Under the pieces are notes generated by a model, which saw only the letters and a program-made list of their open reading frames with translations, ran no database searches and was not told where the DNA came from. Made by a program: the position numbers and the translations under genes. This document shows positions 42,196-51,797 of a stretch of 52,190 bases of DNA, in pieces. How positions within the stretch are numbered: the stretch's first letter is position 1; the number at the start of each line of letters is the position of its first letter. The DNA comes from Thermoguttaceae bacterium (lineage in GTDB: Bacteria > Planctomycetota > Planctomycetia > Pirellulales > Thermoguttaceae), in NCBI GenBank assembly GCA_017408405.1, contig JAFQUP010000062.1:1-52190 (forward strand), written 5' to 3'.

Positions 42196-44997
42196 TCAAT
42201 CCGAAGTCTTCTTTACCGTTTTTTTGACAGCTTTCTTCGCGGTTTTCTTCGTGGTTTTCTTCGCTGCCTTTTTAACAGTCTTTTTTACTGTTTTCTTAGC
42301 GGATTTTTTCGTGACTTTTTTGGTGACAGAAGCGGCTTTTTCAGTCACTTTCTTCACGGCTTTCTTCGCCGCTTTCTTTTTCACGGGCCCCTTTGCGGCC
42401 CTGACCGCGAGTAATTCCAAAGCCTCGTCAAGCGTAATCAATTCTGAACTCATTGTCTTGGGTAAAGAGGCATTCGTCGCTCCATCCGTAACGTAGGGTC
42501 CAAACCTGCCCGCCAAAAGCCGCACATCTTTTCCGGTAACCTCAGAAACTCCCAATACTTTTGCCGATTCTTTCGATGAAGCGGCTTTGGAGGCCCCTGC
42601 CGCCCCTCGACGACTTTTCGGCTGAGCCAAAATTTGAAGTGCCTGCTCAAGCGTAACATCTATCGGCGAAACCTCATCCGAAAGCGAACGAGTCTCTTCA
42701 TTCCACTTCACATACGGTCCATATCGTCCATTAGACGCGATAATTTCCGCTCCGTCATCCGGATGAACGCCCAAAATCCGCGGCAGCTGAAGAAGTTTAA
42801 TTGCCGTCTCCAAATCAACCTCTGCCGGATCCATTCCTTTCAGAAGAGAAGCATTTCGAGGTTTTTCCTCGTCTTCTGAATCTCCGCACTGAATATACGG
42901 TCCGTAACGGCCAACCTTAACATAAATCGGCTTTCCGCTTTCCGGATCCATACCAAGCGGCTCCTCGCCCTGATGAGCGTTCAGAAGAAGTTCCAGCCCT
43001 TTCTCTACCGTTAGTTCATCCGGGGCCATCGTTTCCGGCACACTTGCCCTCGCTTCTCCCTGTTCAAGAAATGGTCCATATCGACCGACACGAACACAAA
43101 GCGGTTCACCGCCATCCCTGGGAGTCCCGATTGGAATCGTACTGATCTCTCTCGCGTCAATTTTATCGAGCATATTTGCCAATAGCGGACGCAAGCCGGG
43201 AACAGTATCCTTCTTCCCGGAATTGCCATCCTTCGCTGACGTTTCGTCTCCGAAATAAAATTCCTGAAGATAATCTACCCACTCACGCTCACCACGGCTA
43301 ATCGCATCAAGATCATCTTCCATTTCCGCCGTAAATTGATAATCAATCAAATCAGGAAGATGAGTTTCCAGCAGTTTGCAGACAGCAAAAGCGACCCAGG
43401 TTGGAATCAGGACATTTCCCCGCTTGAAAACATAGTTTCGGGCAAGAATCGTCTCAATGATTGAAGCGTAGGTACTCGGACGCCCAATCCCCTTTTCCTC
43501 CAGCATTCGCGTTAGAGCCGCTTCACTAAACCGGTTCGGCGGCTGCGTCGTGTGAACTTTCGGATCCAAATCACAGCATTTCAATTCATCACCCAAAGCC
43601 ACCTGCGGCAGAATTCGTTCACCATCCGCCTCATCAATCTCGTCTGTTCCCTCAATATACGCGCGAAGATAACCTGGAAAAGTAATCGTTTTTCCGGATG
43701 TTGAAAAATCCGCGTTATCCAAACGTAAATCAATCGTCTTTCTCTGACCGACCGCATCCACCATCTGACACGCGATTGTCCTTTTCCAAATCATGTCAAA
43801 CAGTTTGAATTCATCAGCGGAAACCATGCCTCGAACTTCGTCCGGCATCCGGAATGAAGTACCAGCCGGTCGAATGGCTTCGTGCGCTTCCTGAGCATTT
43901 TTAACTTTCGTCTGGTATTTTCGCGGCTGCGGCGGAAGAAACTCTTTGCCAAAACATTGCGCGACCAATTCACGTGAGGCATTAACCGCTTCGTCAGACA
44001 GTGCCGTCGAGTCCGTTCGCATATACGTAATAAATCCGTTTTCGTAAAGACTCTGGGCAACAGTCATCGTACGGCGTGCCGTAAATCCGTATTTCCGGTT
44101 TGCTTCCTGCTGAAGAGTGCTGGTCGTAAAAGGTGCTGGCGGACGCTGCGTAAAGTCTTTATTTTCAACCCGGGTAATGACCGCCTCGTCAACTTTTTCC
44201 AGACGCTCCAGAAGCTCACGGACTTCCGTTTCCGTCATCTGCAGGCAATCTTTATTCTTCAGCTCCCCCGTGCTGGAATCAAAATCACGGCTTGTCGGAA
44301 TTTTTCTTCCATTGACCGCTTCCAAAGAAGCCTGAAACTGCTGAGCGTCCTTCGTTTCAAAAAGCCCAATGAGATTCCAATAGGTCGCGCTTCGGAAAGC
44401 CATGCGCTGGCGTTCACGATCCACGATAAGACGAACCGCAACGCTCTGAACGCGGCCAGCCGAAAGCTTCGGTCGAACTTTCCGCCAAAGCAGCGGCGAA
44501 ACATCATATCCGAAAAGCCGGTCGAGAATTCGGCGAGTTTCCTGAGCGCGTACCAAAGATTCATTAATTTCTCTCGGATTATCCAGAGAATTCAGAATCG
44601 CTTTTTTCGTAATTTCATGAAATACCAGGCGCTTCACCGGAACCTTCGGCTTCAAAACCTGGCACAAATGCCAACTGATCGCTTCTCCCTCGCGGTCTTC
44701 ATCCGTCGCGAGATACAGCTGGTCAGCTTCTTTGAGGAGTGATTTCAGTTTGTCTACCTGTTTCTTTTTTTCTTTTGAAACAACGTAAACAGGCTCAAAA
44801 TCGTGGTCAACGTCAACTCCAAGATAGGCCCAATCCTCATCCCGATATTTTTCGGGAATCTCTTTTGTTCCCTGTGGCAAATCACGAACGTGCCCAATAC
44901 TGGCTTCAATTTCGTAATTGTCTCCTAAAAATTTCCGGATAGTCCGCGCTTTAGCGGGTGACTCGACAATGACCAATGATTTACTAGTGGATTTCAT
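42196..44997 (-). CDS. topA: DNA topoisomerase I with a Lys/Ala-rich tail
   Basis: Relaxes negative supercoils. The protein has 933 residues. The Toprim domain is at the N-terminus (LVIVESPAKARTI, acidic TDEDREGEA about residues 98-106), the nicking tyrosine is Tyr325 in GFITYMRTDST. After the core there are four to five C-terminal repeats of the GRYGPY type (VRVGRYGPFLEQG, VKVGRYGPYIQCG, NGRYGPYVKWN, AGRFGPYVTDG) in place of Cys4 zinc fingers. The last 65 residues are KKA/KKT/KKV repeats like a histone H1 tail, expected to bind DNA without sequence preference. Such tails are seen in some high-GC phyla and planctomycetes. Confidence 0.96.
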   Translation of the reverse strand: MKSTSKSLVIVESPAKARTIRKFLGDNYEIEASIGHVRDLPQGTKEIPEKYRDEDWAYLGVDVDHDFEPVYVVSKEKKKQVDKLKSLLKEADQLYLATDEDREGEAISWHLCQVLKPKVPVKRLVFHEITKKAILNSLDNPREINESLVRAQETRRILDRLFGYDVSPLLWRKVRPKLSAGRVQSVAVRLIVDRERQRMAFRSATYWNLIGLFETKDAQQFQASLEAVNGRKIPTSRDFDSSTGELKNKDCLQMTETEVRELLERLEKVDEAVITRVENKDFTQRPPAPFTTSTLQQEANRKYGFTARRTMTVAQSLYENGFITYMRTDSTALSDEAVNASRELVAQCFGKEFLPPQPRKYQTKVKNAQEAHEAIRPAGTSFRMPDEVRGMVSADEFKLFDMIWKRTIACQMVDAVGQRKTIDLRLDNADFSTSGKTITFPGYLRAYIEGTDEIDEADGERILPQVALGDELKCCDLDPKVHTTQPPNRFSEAALTRMLEEKGIGRPSTYASIIETILARNYVFKRGNVLIPTWVAFAVCKLLETHLPDLIDYQFTAEMEDDLDAISRGEREWVDYLQEFYFGDETSAKDGNSGKKDTVPGLRPLLANMLDKIDAREISTIPIGTPRDGGEPLCVRVGRYGPFLEQGEARASVPETMAPDELTVEKGLELLLNAHQGEEPLGMDPESGKPIYVKVGRYGPYIQCGDSEDEEKPRNASLLKGMDPAEVDLETAIKLLQLPRILGVHPDDGAEIIASNGRYGPYVKWNEETRSLSDEVSPIDVTLEQALQILAQPKSRRGAAGASKAASSKESAKVLGVSEVTGKDVRLLAGRFGPYVTDGATNASLPKTMSSELITLDEALELLAVRAAKGPVKKKAAKKAVKKVTEKAASVTKKVTKKSAKKTVKKTVKKAAKKTTKKTAKKAVKKTVKKTSD

Positions 44998-45489
44998 TCT
45001 TTTCCAGATCTTAAATTTACGTACTCTGCTTTATCGGACACTCCGCCCTGGCGCGAAATTTCATCAGGCTTTCTCGAAATTTTTTATCTTAACCACGCCA
45101 GAATTCATCCCGCCTGCCGCGGAACGTCTTCACCAAAATTCATGAAAACGCGGCCACAAAATTTACCCTAACTCCCGCCTGCCCAAACCAATTCGCGGAA
45201 TCCGTTCATCAAAAACTCTCACAGATCCGTATGAAATATCTTTTCCGGCGAAGTTTTTCTGAAATACGATCAACTTCACATTTTGGAAAAAAATCCGCGT
45301 TTGTTTTTGACTATTTAACCTTTCCCCAATTATTGCCATTTTCTGAATTCACGCAAGAGCGATTTAGGAAAAATTTCCAAAAAAAGTCAAAAAATTTCAC
45401 TTCTTACGCCTGGAAACAGTCTTCACTTCGTTTAATCATCATGAAGATGCCGCCAAAAAACACGACAATCAAATTTAACGGGATTTCTG
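44998..45489. other. Gene-free stretch between topA and the TPR gene
   Basis: 492 bases, mixed composition, with no convincing gene, RNA or repeat. A candidate promoter for topA was not identified. Confidence 0.3.
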
Positions 45490-46866
45490 TTAAAAATTTC
45501 CGACTCCATCCTCAAATTTCTTCAAATTCGCGATGAAATGATCGCACTTTTTCGCGAACTCAATATCTCCATCCGCTTCCACCGTCTCTTTCGCGCGCTG
45601 AAAATCATCCAGTGCTTTTTCACGTTCTCCCAATTGGTAGAGAGCTTCCCCGCGACTAAGAAAAACATCCGCGTTTTCTGCTCCTAAACGAATGGCTTCA
45701 TCAAAATCAGAGATTGCCTTTTCATACTCAAGCCGCTCCATGAACAGCAAACCGCGAAATCGGTACGCGTCCATGGACTTTTGAAGTGAAACAACCTGAT
45801 TAAAAACCTTCAAAGCCTCATCCATCTGATCCATTTCCGCCAAAATCGAGCCTAAATCGATCAAATAGTCCGCGTTTTCCGGTTCGTACTCAATCGCCAG
45901 CTTAATATCAGCCAATGCTCCTTCCAAATCTCCCAGTCCGCGTTTCGCCGAAGCTCGGAAATCATAAACAAGAAGTTCCGGATCCAGCTCCAGGGCCTTC
46001 TCAAGAGCCTCCAATGCCTCCGCATATTGCTCCTGATAGAGTTTAATTTGGCCAATCATACTCCAGGCTATCATATTCTCCGGATCAAGCTCCACGGTCT
46101 CACGAAAATCACATTCCGCTTTCTCAATCTCACCGAGATGAAAGTAGGTTTGCCCTCTCCCGCACATAGCGTCTGGACTTCCCGGCTCCATTTTCAATGC
46201 TAGAGAGAAATCCGCCATCGCCTCCTCATACCGTTCCAGTTCAAGCAGCGTCTTCCCGCGGCTTTCAATGACCATAATATTTTCAGGATCCAACGCGAGA
46301 GCCTGCGCGTAGTACTTTTCCGTATTTTCAAAATCCTGAAGCATCTCATAGGTCATCGCGCACATTAACGCGGTTTCAAAATCCGGTGAGAAAGTCAGCC
46401 GTTTTTCAAAAATCTCAATAGCTTCTTCATATCTTCCGAGCAGCTGAAGAGCAACTCCGCAATCATAGTACGCATCAATAAAATCCGGACATTTTTCCAG
46501 AATCTCCAGCAACTCTCCAGCCGCTTCCTCAACCATATCCTGAAGTGCGTGGACATATGCGATTAAATATTTCACCTCAATATTTTCCGGAGACAACGCC
46601 AGCGCGTTTCCCAAAGCCTCCTGAGCTTCCGTGAAATTTTCCTGCGCGAGCGCGGTTCGCCCCAAAAGATAACACGCCTTAAAAGAATCTGGTGATTGCT
46701 TCACCGCGTCGCGAAAAATATCCTGAGCCTGAACCTCCTCGCCAAGCTCAAGTTTTTTGATTCCCTGAAGCAAAAGCGGAACTACCCGAAGGTCAGCTTC
46801 TGACATGGGAGATTCCTGGATTGACTGGATAAAATCGGTTCCCTGCTTCATTTTTTCTTCGTGCAT
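45490..46866 (-). CDS. Tetratricopeptide repeat protein
   Basis: A protein of 458 residues made almost wholly of TPR units, about 11 of 34 residues each, from residue about 25 to 445, for example YEEAIEIFEKRLTFSPDF, YEEAMADFSLALKMEPGS and YAEALEALEKALELDPEL. There is no signal peptide, membrane segment or catalytic domain; it is acidic and probably cytosolic. It should act as a scaffold for protein binding; the partner is unknown. AGGATG lies six bases before the ATG. The next upstream gene on the strand is 138 bases away. Confidence 0.88.
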   Translation of the reverse strand: MHEEKMKQGTDFIQSIQESPMSEADLRVVPLLLQGIKKLELGEEVQAQDIFRDAVKQSPDSFKACYLLGRTALAQENFTEAQEALGNALALSPENIEVKYLIAYVHALQDMVEEAAGELLEILEKCPDFIDAYYDCGVALQLLGRYEEAIEIFEKRLTFSPDFETALMCAMTYEMLQDFENTEKYYAQALALDPENIMVIESRGKTLLELERYEEAMADFSLALKMEPGSPDAMCGRGQTYFHLGEIEKAECDFRETVELDPENMIAWSMIGQIKLYQEQYAEALEALEKALELDPELLVYDFRASAKRGLGDLEGALADIKLAIEYEPENADYLIDLGSILAEMDQMDEALKVFNQVVSLQKSMDAYRFRGLLFMERLEYEKAISDFDEAIRLGAENADVFLSRGEALYQLGEREKALDDFQRAKETVEADGDIEFAKKCDHFIANLKKFEDGVGNF

Positions 46867-47004
46867 AAAACATCCTGTTTATGAAATTTTTATGTCCTGA
46901 ACTTTAAAAATACGGTTTGAGAGATTCCTTTTGAAAATTTTACTTCTTTTACCCGTTTTCCGCAAGGGGGGTGAAAAAAATATGAGAAGGAATACTTTTT
47001 GGAA

Positions 47005-47661
47005 TCAACCTTCCCGAACGTAAGGATTGGTTCGCCGCTCGACCCCAACCGTCGTCGCTGGACCATGCCCGGTAAAAAGCTCCGTTTCATCAGACAGTGA
47101 GAAAATAACATTCTGAATGCTCTCAACGAGGGCTTTGGGATTACCGTCAAAAAAGTCCGTTCGGCCAACACTGCCGTAAAAAATCAAATCTCCCGCGAAC
47201 ACGACGGGAATCTGCCCTTCATCCACCTTTAAAAGATAAACGACATGCCCCGCGGAATGACCAGGCGTTTGGAACGCGGTAAACTTGACTCCCGCGAATT
47301 CCAGCTCGGTCTGAGCTTCTGACAGTTTGAGGTCAGCCGGCGGAAAAACGATATTAATCCCAAAATGACGTGCCAGGTTTTTCTTTGAATCCGTCAGCTT
47401 ATCCGCGTCCTTTTTGCCAATCACGATCTTGGCTTCAGGAAATCGCTCCCGAAGCGCATTAATCCCGCCGATATGATCCGCGTGCCCATGAGTACAGAAA
47501 ATCGCCGCGACATTCGTCAAATCTTCTGAAGCCATGAAGTCCAGAAACCGACCGGCTGAAAATCCCGGATCAATTAAAACGCACTCTTTCGCCCCATCTT
47601 TCCAGACGACATAGCCGTTTTCTTCGCAAATATCGGAAACGATACACTTGATTTTCACCAT
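47005..47661 (-). CDS. Metallo-beta-lactamase fold hydrolase (glyoxalase II-like)
   Basis: A hydrolase of 218 residues with the MBL motif HxHxDH at residues 58-63 (FCTHGHADHIGG), a metal-binding His in TPGHSAGHVVYLL, the Asp in VFAGDLIF and the last His in FTGHGPATT. This is the pattern of short glyoxalase II-like thioesterases without the C-terminal substrate domain. The substrate is unknown. The start was set at the ATG after AAAGGGG; the frame is open 26 codons more but without a site. tadA lies 128 bases upstream on the same strand. Confidence 0.9.
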   Translation of the reverse strand: MVKIKCIVSDICEENGYVVWKDGAKECVLIDPGFSAGRFLDFMASEDLTNVAAIFCTHGHADHIGGINALRERFPEAKIVIGKKDADKLTDSKKNLARHFGINIVFPPADLKLSEAQTELEFAGVKFTAFQTPGHSAGHVVYLLKVDEGQIPVVFAGDLIFYGSVGRTDFFDGNPKALVESIQNVIFSLSDETELFTGHGPATTVGVERRTNPYVREG

Positions 47662-47789
47662 AAAAACCCCTTTCAATTCACTTAAATTTTCATTTTCATC
47701 GAAAAACATTCCTCGAAGCGGAAACGATCCCCAATCCATTAAAACAGCTCAATTAAAGACCTTTTCCCAACTTCCGATTCTCTCGTTTT

Positions 47790-48269
47790 TCACTTTTTTC
47801 CCATTCGGCGTTTCCGCTGAAAAAATTCACTCAACATTCCCGCGCACTCTTGAGCCAAAACGCCCCCCTTCGTCTCACAGACATGATTCAGTCTTGAGTC
47901 ATTCAGGAGATTAAAGAGCGTTTCTACTGCTCCCGCTTTCGGATCTGACGCGCCGTAAACTACTCTCGGAACCCTGGCCTGAACGATTGCTCCCGCGCAC
48001 ATCGGACACGGTTCCAGTGTCACGTAAAGAGTGCACTCCTCAAGCCGCCAGCTTACCATGGAAGCGGCTGCCTGCGTAATCGCGATCATCTCCGCGTGAG
48101 CGGTCGGATCCTTCAGCTGCTCCCGCTGATTATGCGCGCGAGCGATAATTTCTCCGCGATAAACGATCACGGCCCCAATGGGCACCTCATCTTCCCGCTC
48201 CGCGTAACGCGCTTCAAGAATCGCTTCACGCATGAAATGCTCGTCAATCAGGTTTTCGTCAATTTTCAT
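47790..48269 (-). CDS. tadA: tRNA-specific adenosine deaminase
   Basis: TadA makes inosine at wobble position 34 of tRNA-Arg(ACG). The 159 residues hold the zinc-binding and catalytic residues His58 and Glu60 (TAHAEMIAI) and Cys88 and Cys91 ([11 protein letters not shown]), and the usual PIGAVIV and [12 protein letters not shown]. The start is the ATG at 48267-48269, ten bases after GGAG; a TTG three codons earlier would sit too close to the same site. It is followed by an MBL hydrolase gene, with no known functional link. Confidence 0.95.
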   Translation of the reverse strand: MKIDENLIDEHFMREAILEARYAEREDEVPIGAVIVYRGEIIARAHNQREQLKDPTAHAEMIAITQAAASMVSWRLEECTLYVTLEPCPMCAGAIVQARVPRVVYGASDPKAGAVETLFNLLNDSRLNHVCETKGGVLAQECAGMLSEFFQRKRRMGKK

Positions 48270-48584
48270 ATGATCCAAACTCCTTTATCCTGTTTTCGTT
48301 CAGCATCTCCCTCTTTCAGCTTTTTTACTGACGCGGCGATCCAGACCAAGATCCCATTTTCGCCAATTATATCCGACAAAAGAAAATTCGCAAGGTGGAG
48401 AGGAAAAAATTTTTGGGGACAAATCTCAAAAAGAGTGAATAAAACAGAATTAAATTCCGTTTACCGAAAGAATAACGAAAAAAATAAAAAAAGAATCAGG
48501 AAAAAGTGAACGCGAGCAGAGAATAATGAAATCTGCGAAAAGCACTCCATCCCGCACTCAAAATTTCCTGAAACATGAACCTTT
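48270..48584. other. Gene-free stretch before tadA
   Basis: 315 bases, A-rich near 48450-48510. A weak CTGAAA/TTTCAG hairpin near 48570-48590 lies just past the phosphatase stop. Nothing else seen. Confidence 0.3.
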
Positions 48585-49301
48585 TCAGCCTCGAAATCTC
48601 CCGCCGGCATCTATTTGAAGAATTTTTTTCTCCGTAAGTTCCACGGCCGTAAGCCATCCGCCTCCGTAAAGACAGGTATCCACGCACACGATGTGACCTT
48701 TATCAAGTATCTCTCCCTTGCGCTGCGCGGAATGTCCGACATAAACCGTTTTTCCCGAAATATGAGGTCCAGGAATGGAAACTCTCAATCGATGGTAAAG
48801 CAAAGCCTCCACCGGCTGATCTTCCATTGAGAGTTCCGCCACATATGCCGCGTGAGTAAAAATAAAATGATCCGTCTCAAAATAAAGAGATGTTTTCGCC
48901 ATAAATTCCAAATGTTCCTCTGGAATCTGCGAAATACGGGTCGTTAGTAAACCATAGGAAGCCAGGGTCTGCCTCCCCCCCAAGTCAAGCCAGTCTGACA
49001 ATTCCAGCTGTTTTCTTTTGGAAAACCAGCTTTTCCAAAGCGGACGGTGGAGTGTTCCCTGCTTTTCACGCTCAAGCAATTCCAAAAGCATCGCTTCATG
49101 ATTCCCGCGCAGCGCACGCAGATGACATTCGTTTTGAAGACGAAGCAAACGCTCCAAAACCCCCTTCGTGTCCGGACCGCGATCCACGTAATCCCCTAAT
49201 GTCACGACCGTATCTTCCGGCTCCGGAGCAATTCTGTCCAAAAGCCTGGAAAGAGAAAGTGAAAAACCGTGAATATCTCCAATGACCCAAAGTTTGCCCA
49301 T
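48585..49301 (-). CDS. PPP-type serine/threonine phosphatase or metallophosphoesterase
   Basis: A protein of 238 residues with all motifs of the PPP superfamily: GDIHG at residues 8-12, GDYVDRG at 36-42, GNHE at 66-69, a His in FTHAAYVAE and a last His in VYVGHSAQRKG. It resembles bacterial PrpA/ApaH-type enzymes, which remove phosphate from proteins or cleave dinucleoside polyphosphates; which of these cannot be decided. No kinase gene is adjacent. Confidence 0.9.
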   Translation of the reverse strand: MGKLWVIGDIHGFSLSLSRLLDRIAPEPEDTVVTLGDYVDRGPDTKGVLERLLRLQNECHLRALRGNHEAMLLELLEREKQGTLHRPLWKSWFSKRKQLELSDWLDLGGRQTLASYGLLTTRISQIPEEHLEFMAKTSLYFETDHFIFTHAAYVAELSMEDQPVEALLYHRLRVSIPGPHISGKTVYVGHSAQRKGEILDKGHIVCVDTCLYGGGWLTAVELTEKKILQIDAGGRFRG

Positions 49302-49373
49302 GATTTACGCTTAATGTCCTAAAAAAATTTTGAGAAAATCCCCTAAAAATTTAAAATCAGCTATTCCGCAAAC

Positions 49374-49436
49374 AAAACGTTCAGCGGAATTAAACCGTTT
49401 CAGGTCTACCTGAAATCCGACTTATTCCCGCTGAAC
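49374..49436 (-). terminator. Branched hairpin terminator after the AMMECR1-MEMO gene
   Basis: An outer stem, GTTCAGCGG-AAT with ATTCCCGCTGAAC (one bulge, 49379-49390 and 49424-49436), encloses a perfect inner TTTCAGGT/ACCTGAAA hairpin. On the minus strand it is followed by GTTTTGTTTG. It begins about 30 bases after the stop at 49467. Confidence 0.7.
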
Positions 49437-49466
49437 ACTTTCTGTTCGTATCCTGATTAATTTTAG

Positions 49467-51473
49467 TTAGCAGAAAAGCATACCGCAATATCCCACGACA
49501 CTCTTCGTCTCGCCTCCAGCGTCCGCACTGGTCGTGTGCCCAACAGTCACGCAGCGGTTAAGGAGTCCCAGCTCACGAAGTGTCATCATCATGAAAGCGC
49601 AAGGCAGCACGCCGCACATCGACACTTTATTCTCCCGAACAATTTTAAGCATTTCCTCCGGGTCAAGCGCTCGCATCGCCTCAATCACCGGCTGGTCAAT
49701 ACGCAGGGTATCCTCAAGAGAAGCGTAATGATTCATGTCCGAACTCGCGATCAGAGACGGTCGCTGCGGCAGTGAGGCAATCCATTCAGCCAGCTGTTTG
49801 GCCGATTCCGCCAGATAACGGTCTCCGCCCTGCATTACCGCGCCAATTACGTGTGAGCCAGGAGCGAGCTTGGAAAGGAATGGAAGAATGACTTCAATTG
49901 AATGTTCCCTGTCATGCGCCAATGAATCCAGTTGGAAACGCGGAACCGCTTCCGCAAGCGCCCGGCTCATATTTTCATCCCCTTCCATCGGACGCCCAGG
50001 CAGGTTCCAGCGCGGAGCGGGACAAACGCCCCAATCCACTCCCAAGGCATGATGTTTCGGTGCGAAAACAAGAATCCGGCTCGCCAGCCGCATCTGCTCA
50101 AGAGTCCGCGCCGTCAGTTTCCCTGAGTACTTCCAGCCGGCATGAGGCACCAGCGCTCCCGCGAAATCCTGCTTTTCCACTCCATCAGGACTAAAGAAAC
50201 CATCACGCATGCGCTCCATTACGTCAGACTGTGCCGGATAGAAAAGCCCGGCAACGGCAGCAGGACGCGGCGTCGAACGAACCATCGGCTTCTGAACCGT
50301 ACTCGTCATGAACGCGATGTCAGTGCACGCTACGCGAACAGAAAAGATTTGCGTCGCTTCATCCGACTCAAATTTAGAGTTTTTCAAAACATCCTCAAGA
50401 ATCAGTTCCGCCTTTTTACCCGGTGCATAGCCAAGAATCCACTTGCCAAAACGAATCGCCAAAATTCCCGAATGACGTGTGTCAATCGATGAAAGATCCG
50501 CTTTTTCGACATTCCCCAATGGCTGAGCGTCCCAGAAAACACAAAGAGCTGTCTTCTGAAGCTCCGCGGGTTTCAGATTGTGCTGGCGCATCGCCATTGC
50601 CGCGTTCTGAGACAAACCAAGCAGCGTTGACTGGAGCGGCTGTGGACGATTCAGGTAAATTTGGGCGCAGTCCGCGCTAATCGTACTTAATCGCACACGA
50701 AGACACGCGCCGTTCACATTTCCGTCAAAAGCTCCCGGAAGGTAAGGATCCGGAATCATGTTTTCATACTGTTTGCCAATGTTGCGATAGCAGTGATCCG
50801 CGAGACGCGCCATGTCGCCGCGGCTCGGTCCTTTCGGTGCCACCAGCACCTGAGGTGCCAATTCCTCCGGAACCGTATCTTTCAGTGCCTTGGAAAAAAC
50901 CATTCCCTGAAAACGGAAGACAAGTGCCTTTTCATTTTTCCAGGCATCTTTCGGAAGGTGCGCCTTTAAGCACGTCTGCTCAAGAAATGTTTCCGGGGTC
51001 AGCTTCATCTCTGTCGCGACACTCGGAAGAAGAAGACCTCGATGCTCTCCTTGAACGACAAGAAGACCGTGTTTCCCAATCTCCACAAAATCCTTTCTGG
51101 CCTCTCCTTCCGCTCCAATTAATTCCGGAGAAAAGAGAACCCAAACCTCCATTTCCATTTCATTGATCTCATGATTCTCAATCACCGGAAAACGAATGTC
51201 ATCCACCGCGGCTCGATGAGCAGCCTGATCCAGCGCGTGAGCAAGACGTACGGATTCTCCCATAAAACCACAGCAGGCACGAAGCTGACGGAAGCGTTTC
51301 AAACTGACAAAAACCCCGTAAACTGGAGTTTCACCCGCTCCAGCAAGATCTTCTTTTTCAATCGTATGTTCATATCGGGCAATTGTCAAAGCTACCTTTT
51401 TACCCGCGGAATTCAATATCGCTTCTTTCTGGGCCTCGCTAAAAACCGGGGCAGTATTCATTGTCTTATTCAT
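49467..51473 (-). CDS. AMMECR1 - middle domain - MEMO1 fusion (AmmeMemoRadiSam proteins A and B)
   Basis: A protein of 668 residues that joins families normally coded by separate genes. Residues about 20-200 are an AMMECR1 domain (VFVSLKRFRQLRACCG, then GLLVVQGEHRGLLLPSVA). Residues about 205-395 have no secure match; they may be a worn second AMMECR1-like copy or a different fold. Residues 398-668 are a MEMO1 domain with the metal-site residues His444 (VPHAGWKYSG), His524 (DREHSIEVILPF) and Cys620 (SMCGVLPC), plus SSDMNHY. The third part of the system, the radical SAM protein, is not nearby. The activity of the system is not known. AAGGA lies five bases before the ATG. Confidence 0.88.
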   Translation of the reverse strand: MNKTMNTAPVFSEAQKEAILNSAGKKVALTIARYEHTIEKEDLAGAGETPVYGVFVSLKRFRQLRACCGFMGESVRLAHALDQAAHRAAVDDIRFPVIENHEINEMEMEVWVLFSPELIGAEGEARKDFVEIGKHGLLVVQGEHRGLLLPSVATEMKLTPETFLEQTCLKAHLPKDAWKNEKALVFRFQGMVFSKALKDTVPEELAPQVLVAPKGPSRGDMARLADHCYRNIGKQYENMIPDPYLPGAFDGNVNGACLRVRLSTISADCAQIYLNRPQPLQSTLLGLSQNAAMAMRQHNLKPAELQKTALCVFWDAQPLGNVEKADLSSIDTRHSGILAIRFGKWILGYAPGKKAELILEDVLKNSKFESDEATQIFSVRVACTDIAFMTSTVQKPMVRSTPRPAAVAGLFYPAQSDVMERMRDGFFSPDGVEKQDFAGALVPHAGWKYSGKLTARTLEQMRLASRILVFAPKHHALGVDWGVCPAPRWNLPGRPMEGDENMSRALAEAVPRFQLDSLAHDREHSIEVILPFLSKLAPGSHVIGAVMQGGDRYLAESAKQLAEWIASLPQRPSLIASSDMNHYASLEDTLRIDQPVIEAMRALDPEEMLKIVRENKVSMCGVLPCAFMMMTLRELGLLNRCVTVGHTTSADAGGETKSVVGYCGMLFC

Positions 51474-51713
51474 GAAATCCTTCCATTACTCTAAAATTCA
51501 TGCTCTGCGAATTAAACGTGAACAAAAGCTAAAGCATCTTCTCCAGAATAAAATAATTTCTATTTTTTGTAAATAGGAGTTTTTCAAAATTTAGGGATTA
51601 ATTAAACTTAAAGGTTATCAACTAATTAAATTCAATTTAGTCTCCTGATTACCGAAAAAAATAAAAATTTTTAATTTTTCTGGATTTTTTTGCCAAAATC
51701 CGTGAGGGTCGGC
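51474..51713. other. Divergent intergenic stretch
   Basis: AT-rich, without a gene. Promoter of the fusion gene was not clearly seen; that of the right-hand gene is annotated separately. Confidence 0.3.
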
Positions 51714-51741
51714 TTGATTTTGCGCTTAAAACAGCTATAAT
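51714..51741 (+). promoter_or_regulatory. Promoter of the Lys/Ala/Glu repeat protein gene
   Basis: TTGATT at 51714-51719, 16-base spacer, TATAAT at 51736-51741; identical boxes and spacing to the accD promoter. Leader about 50 bases. Confidence 0.75.
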
Positions 51742-51797
51742 AAGAAAAAAGAATAATTTGGATAAATTGTTCAAATCAATCACGAAAGGAAAATAAA

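Noticed and set aside
45231..45536. Plus-strand reading frame of 101 residues before the TPR gene end
   Set aside because: No Shine-Dalgarno, no recognisable fold, and it overlaps the 3' end of the TPR gene on the other strand.
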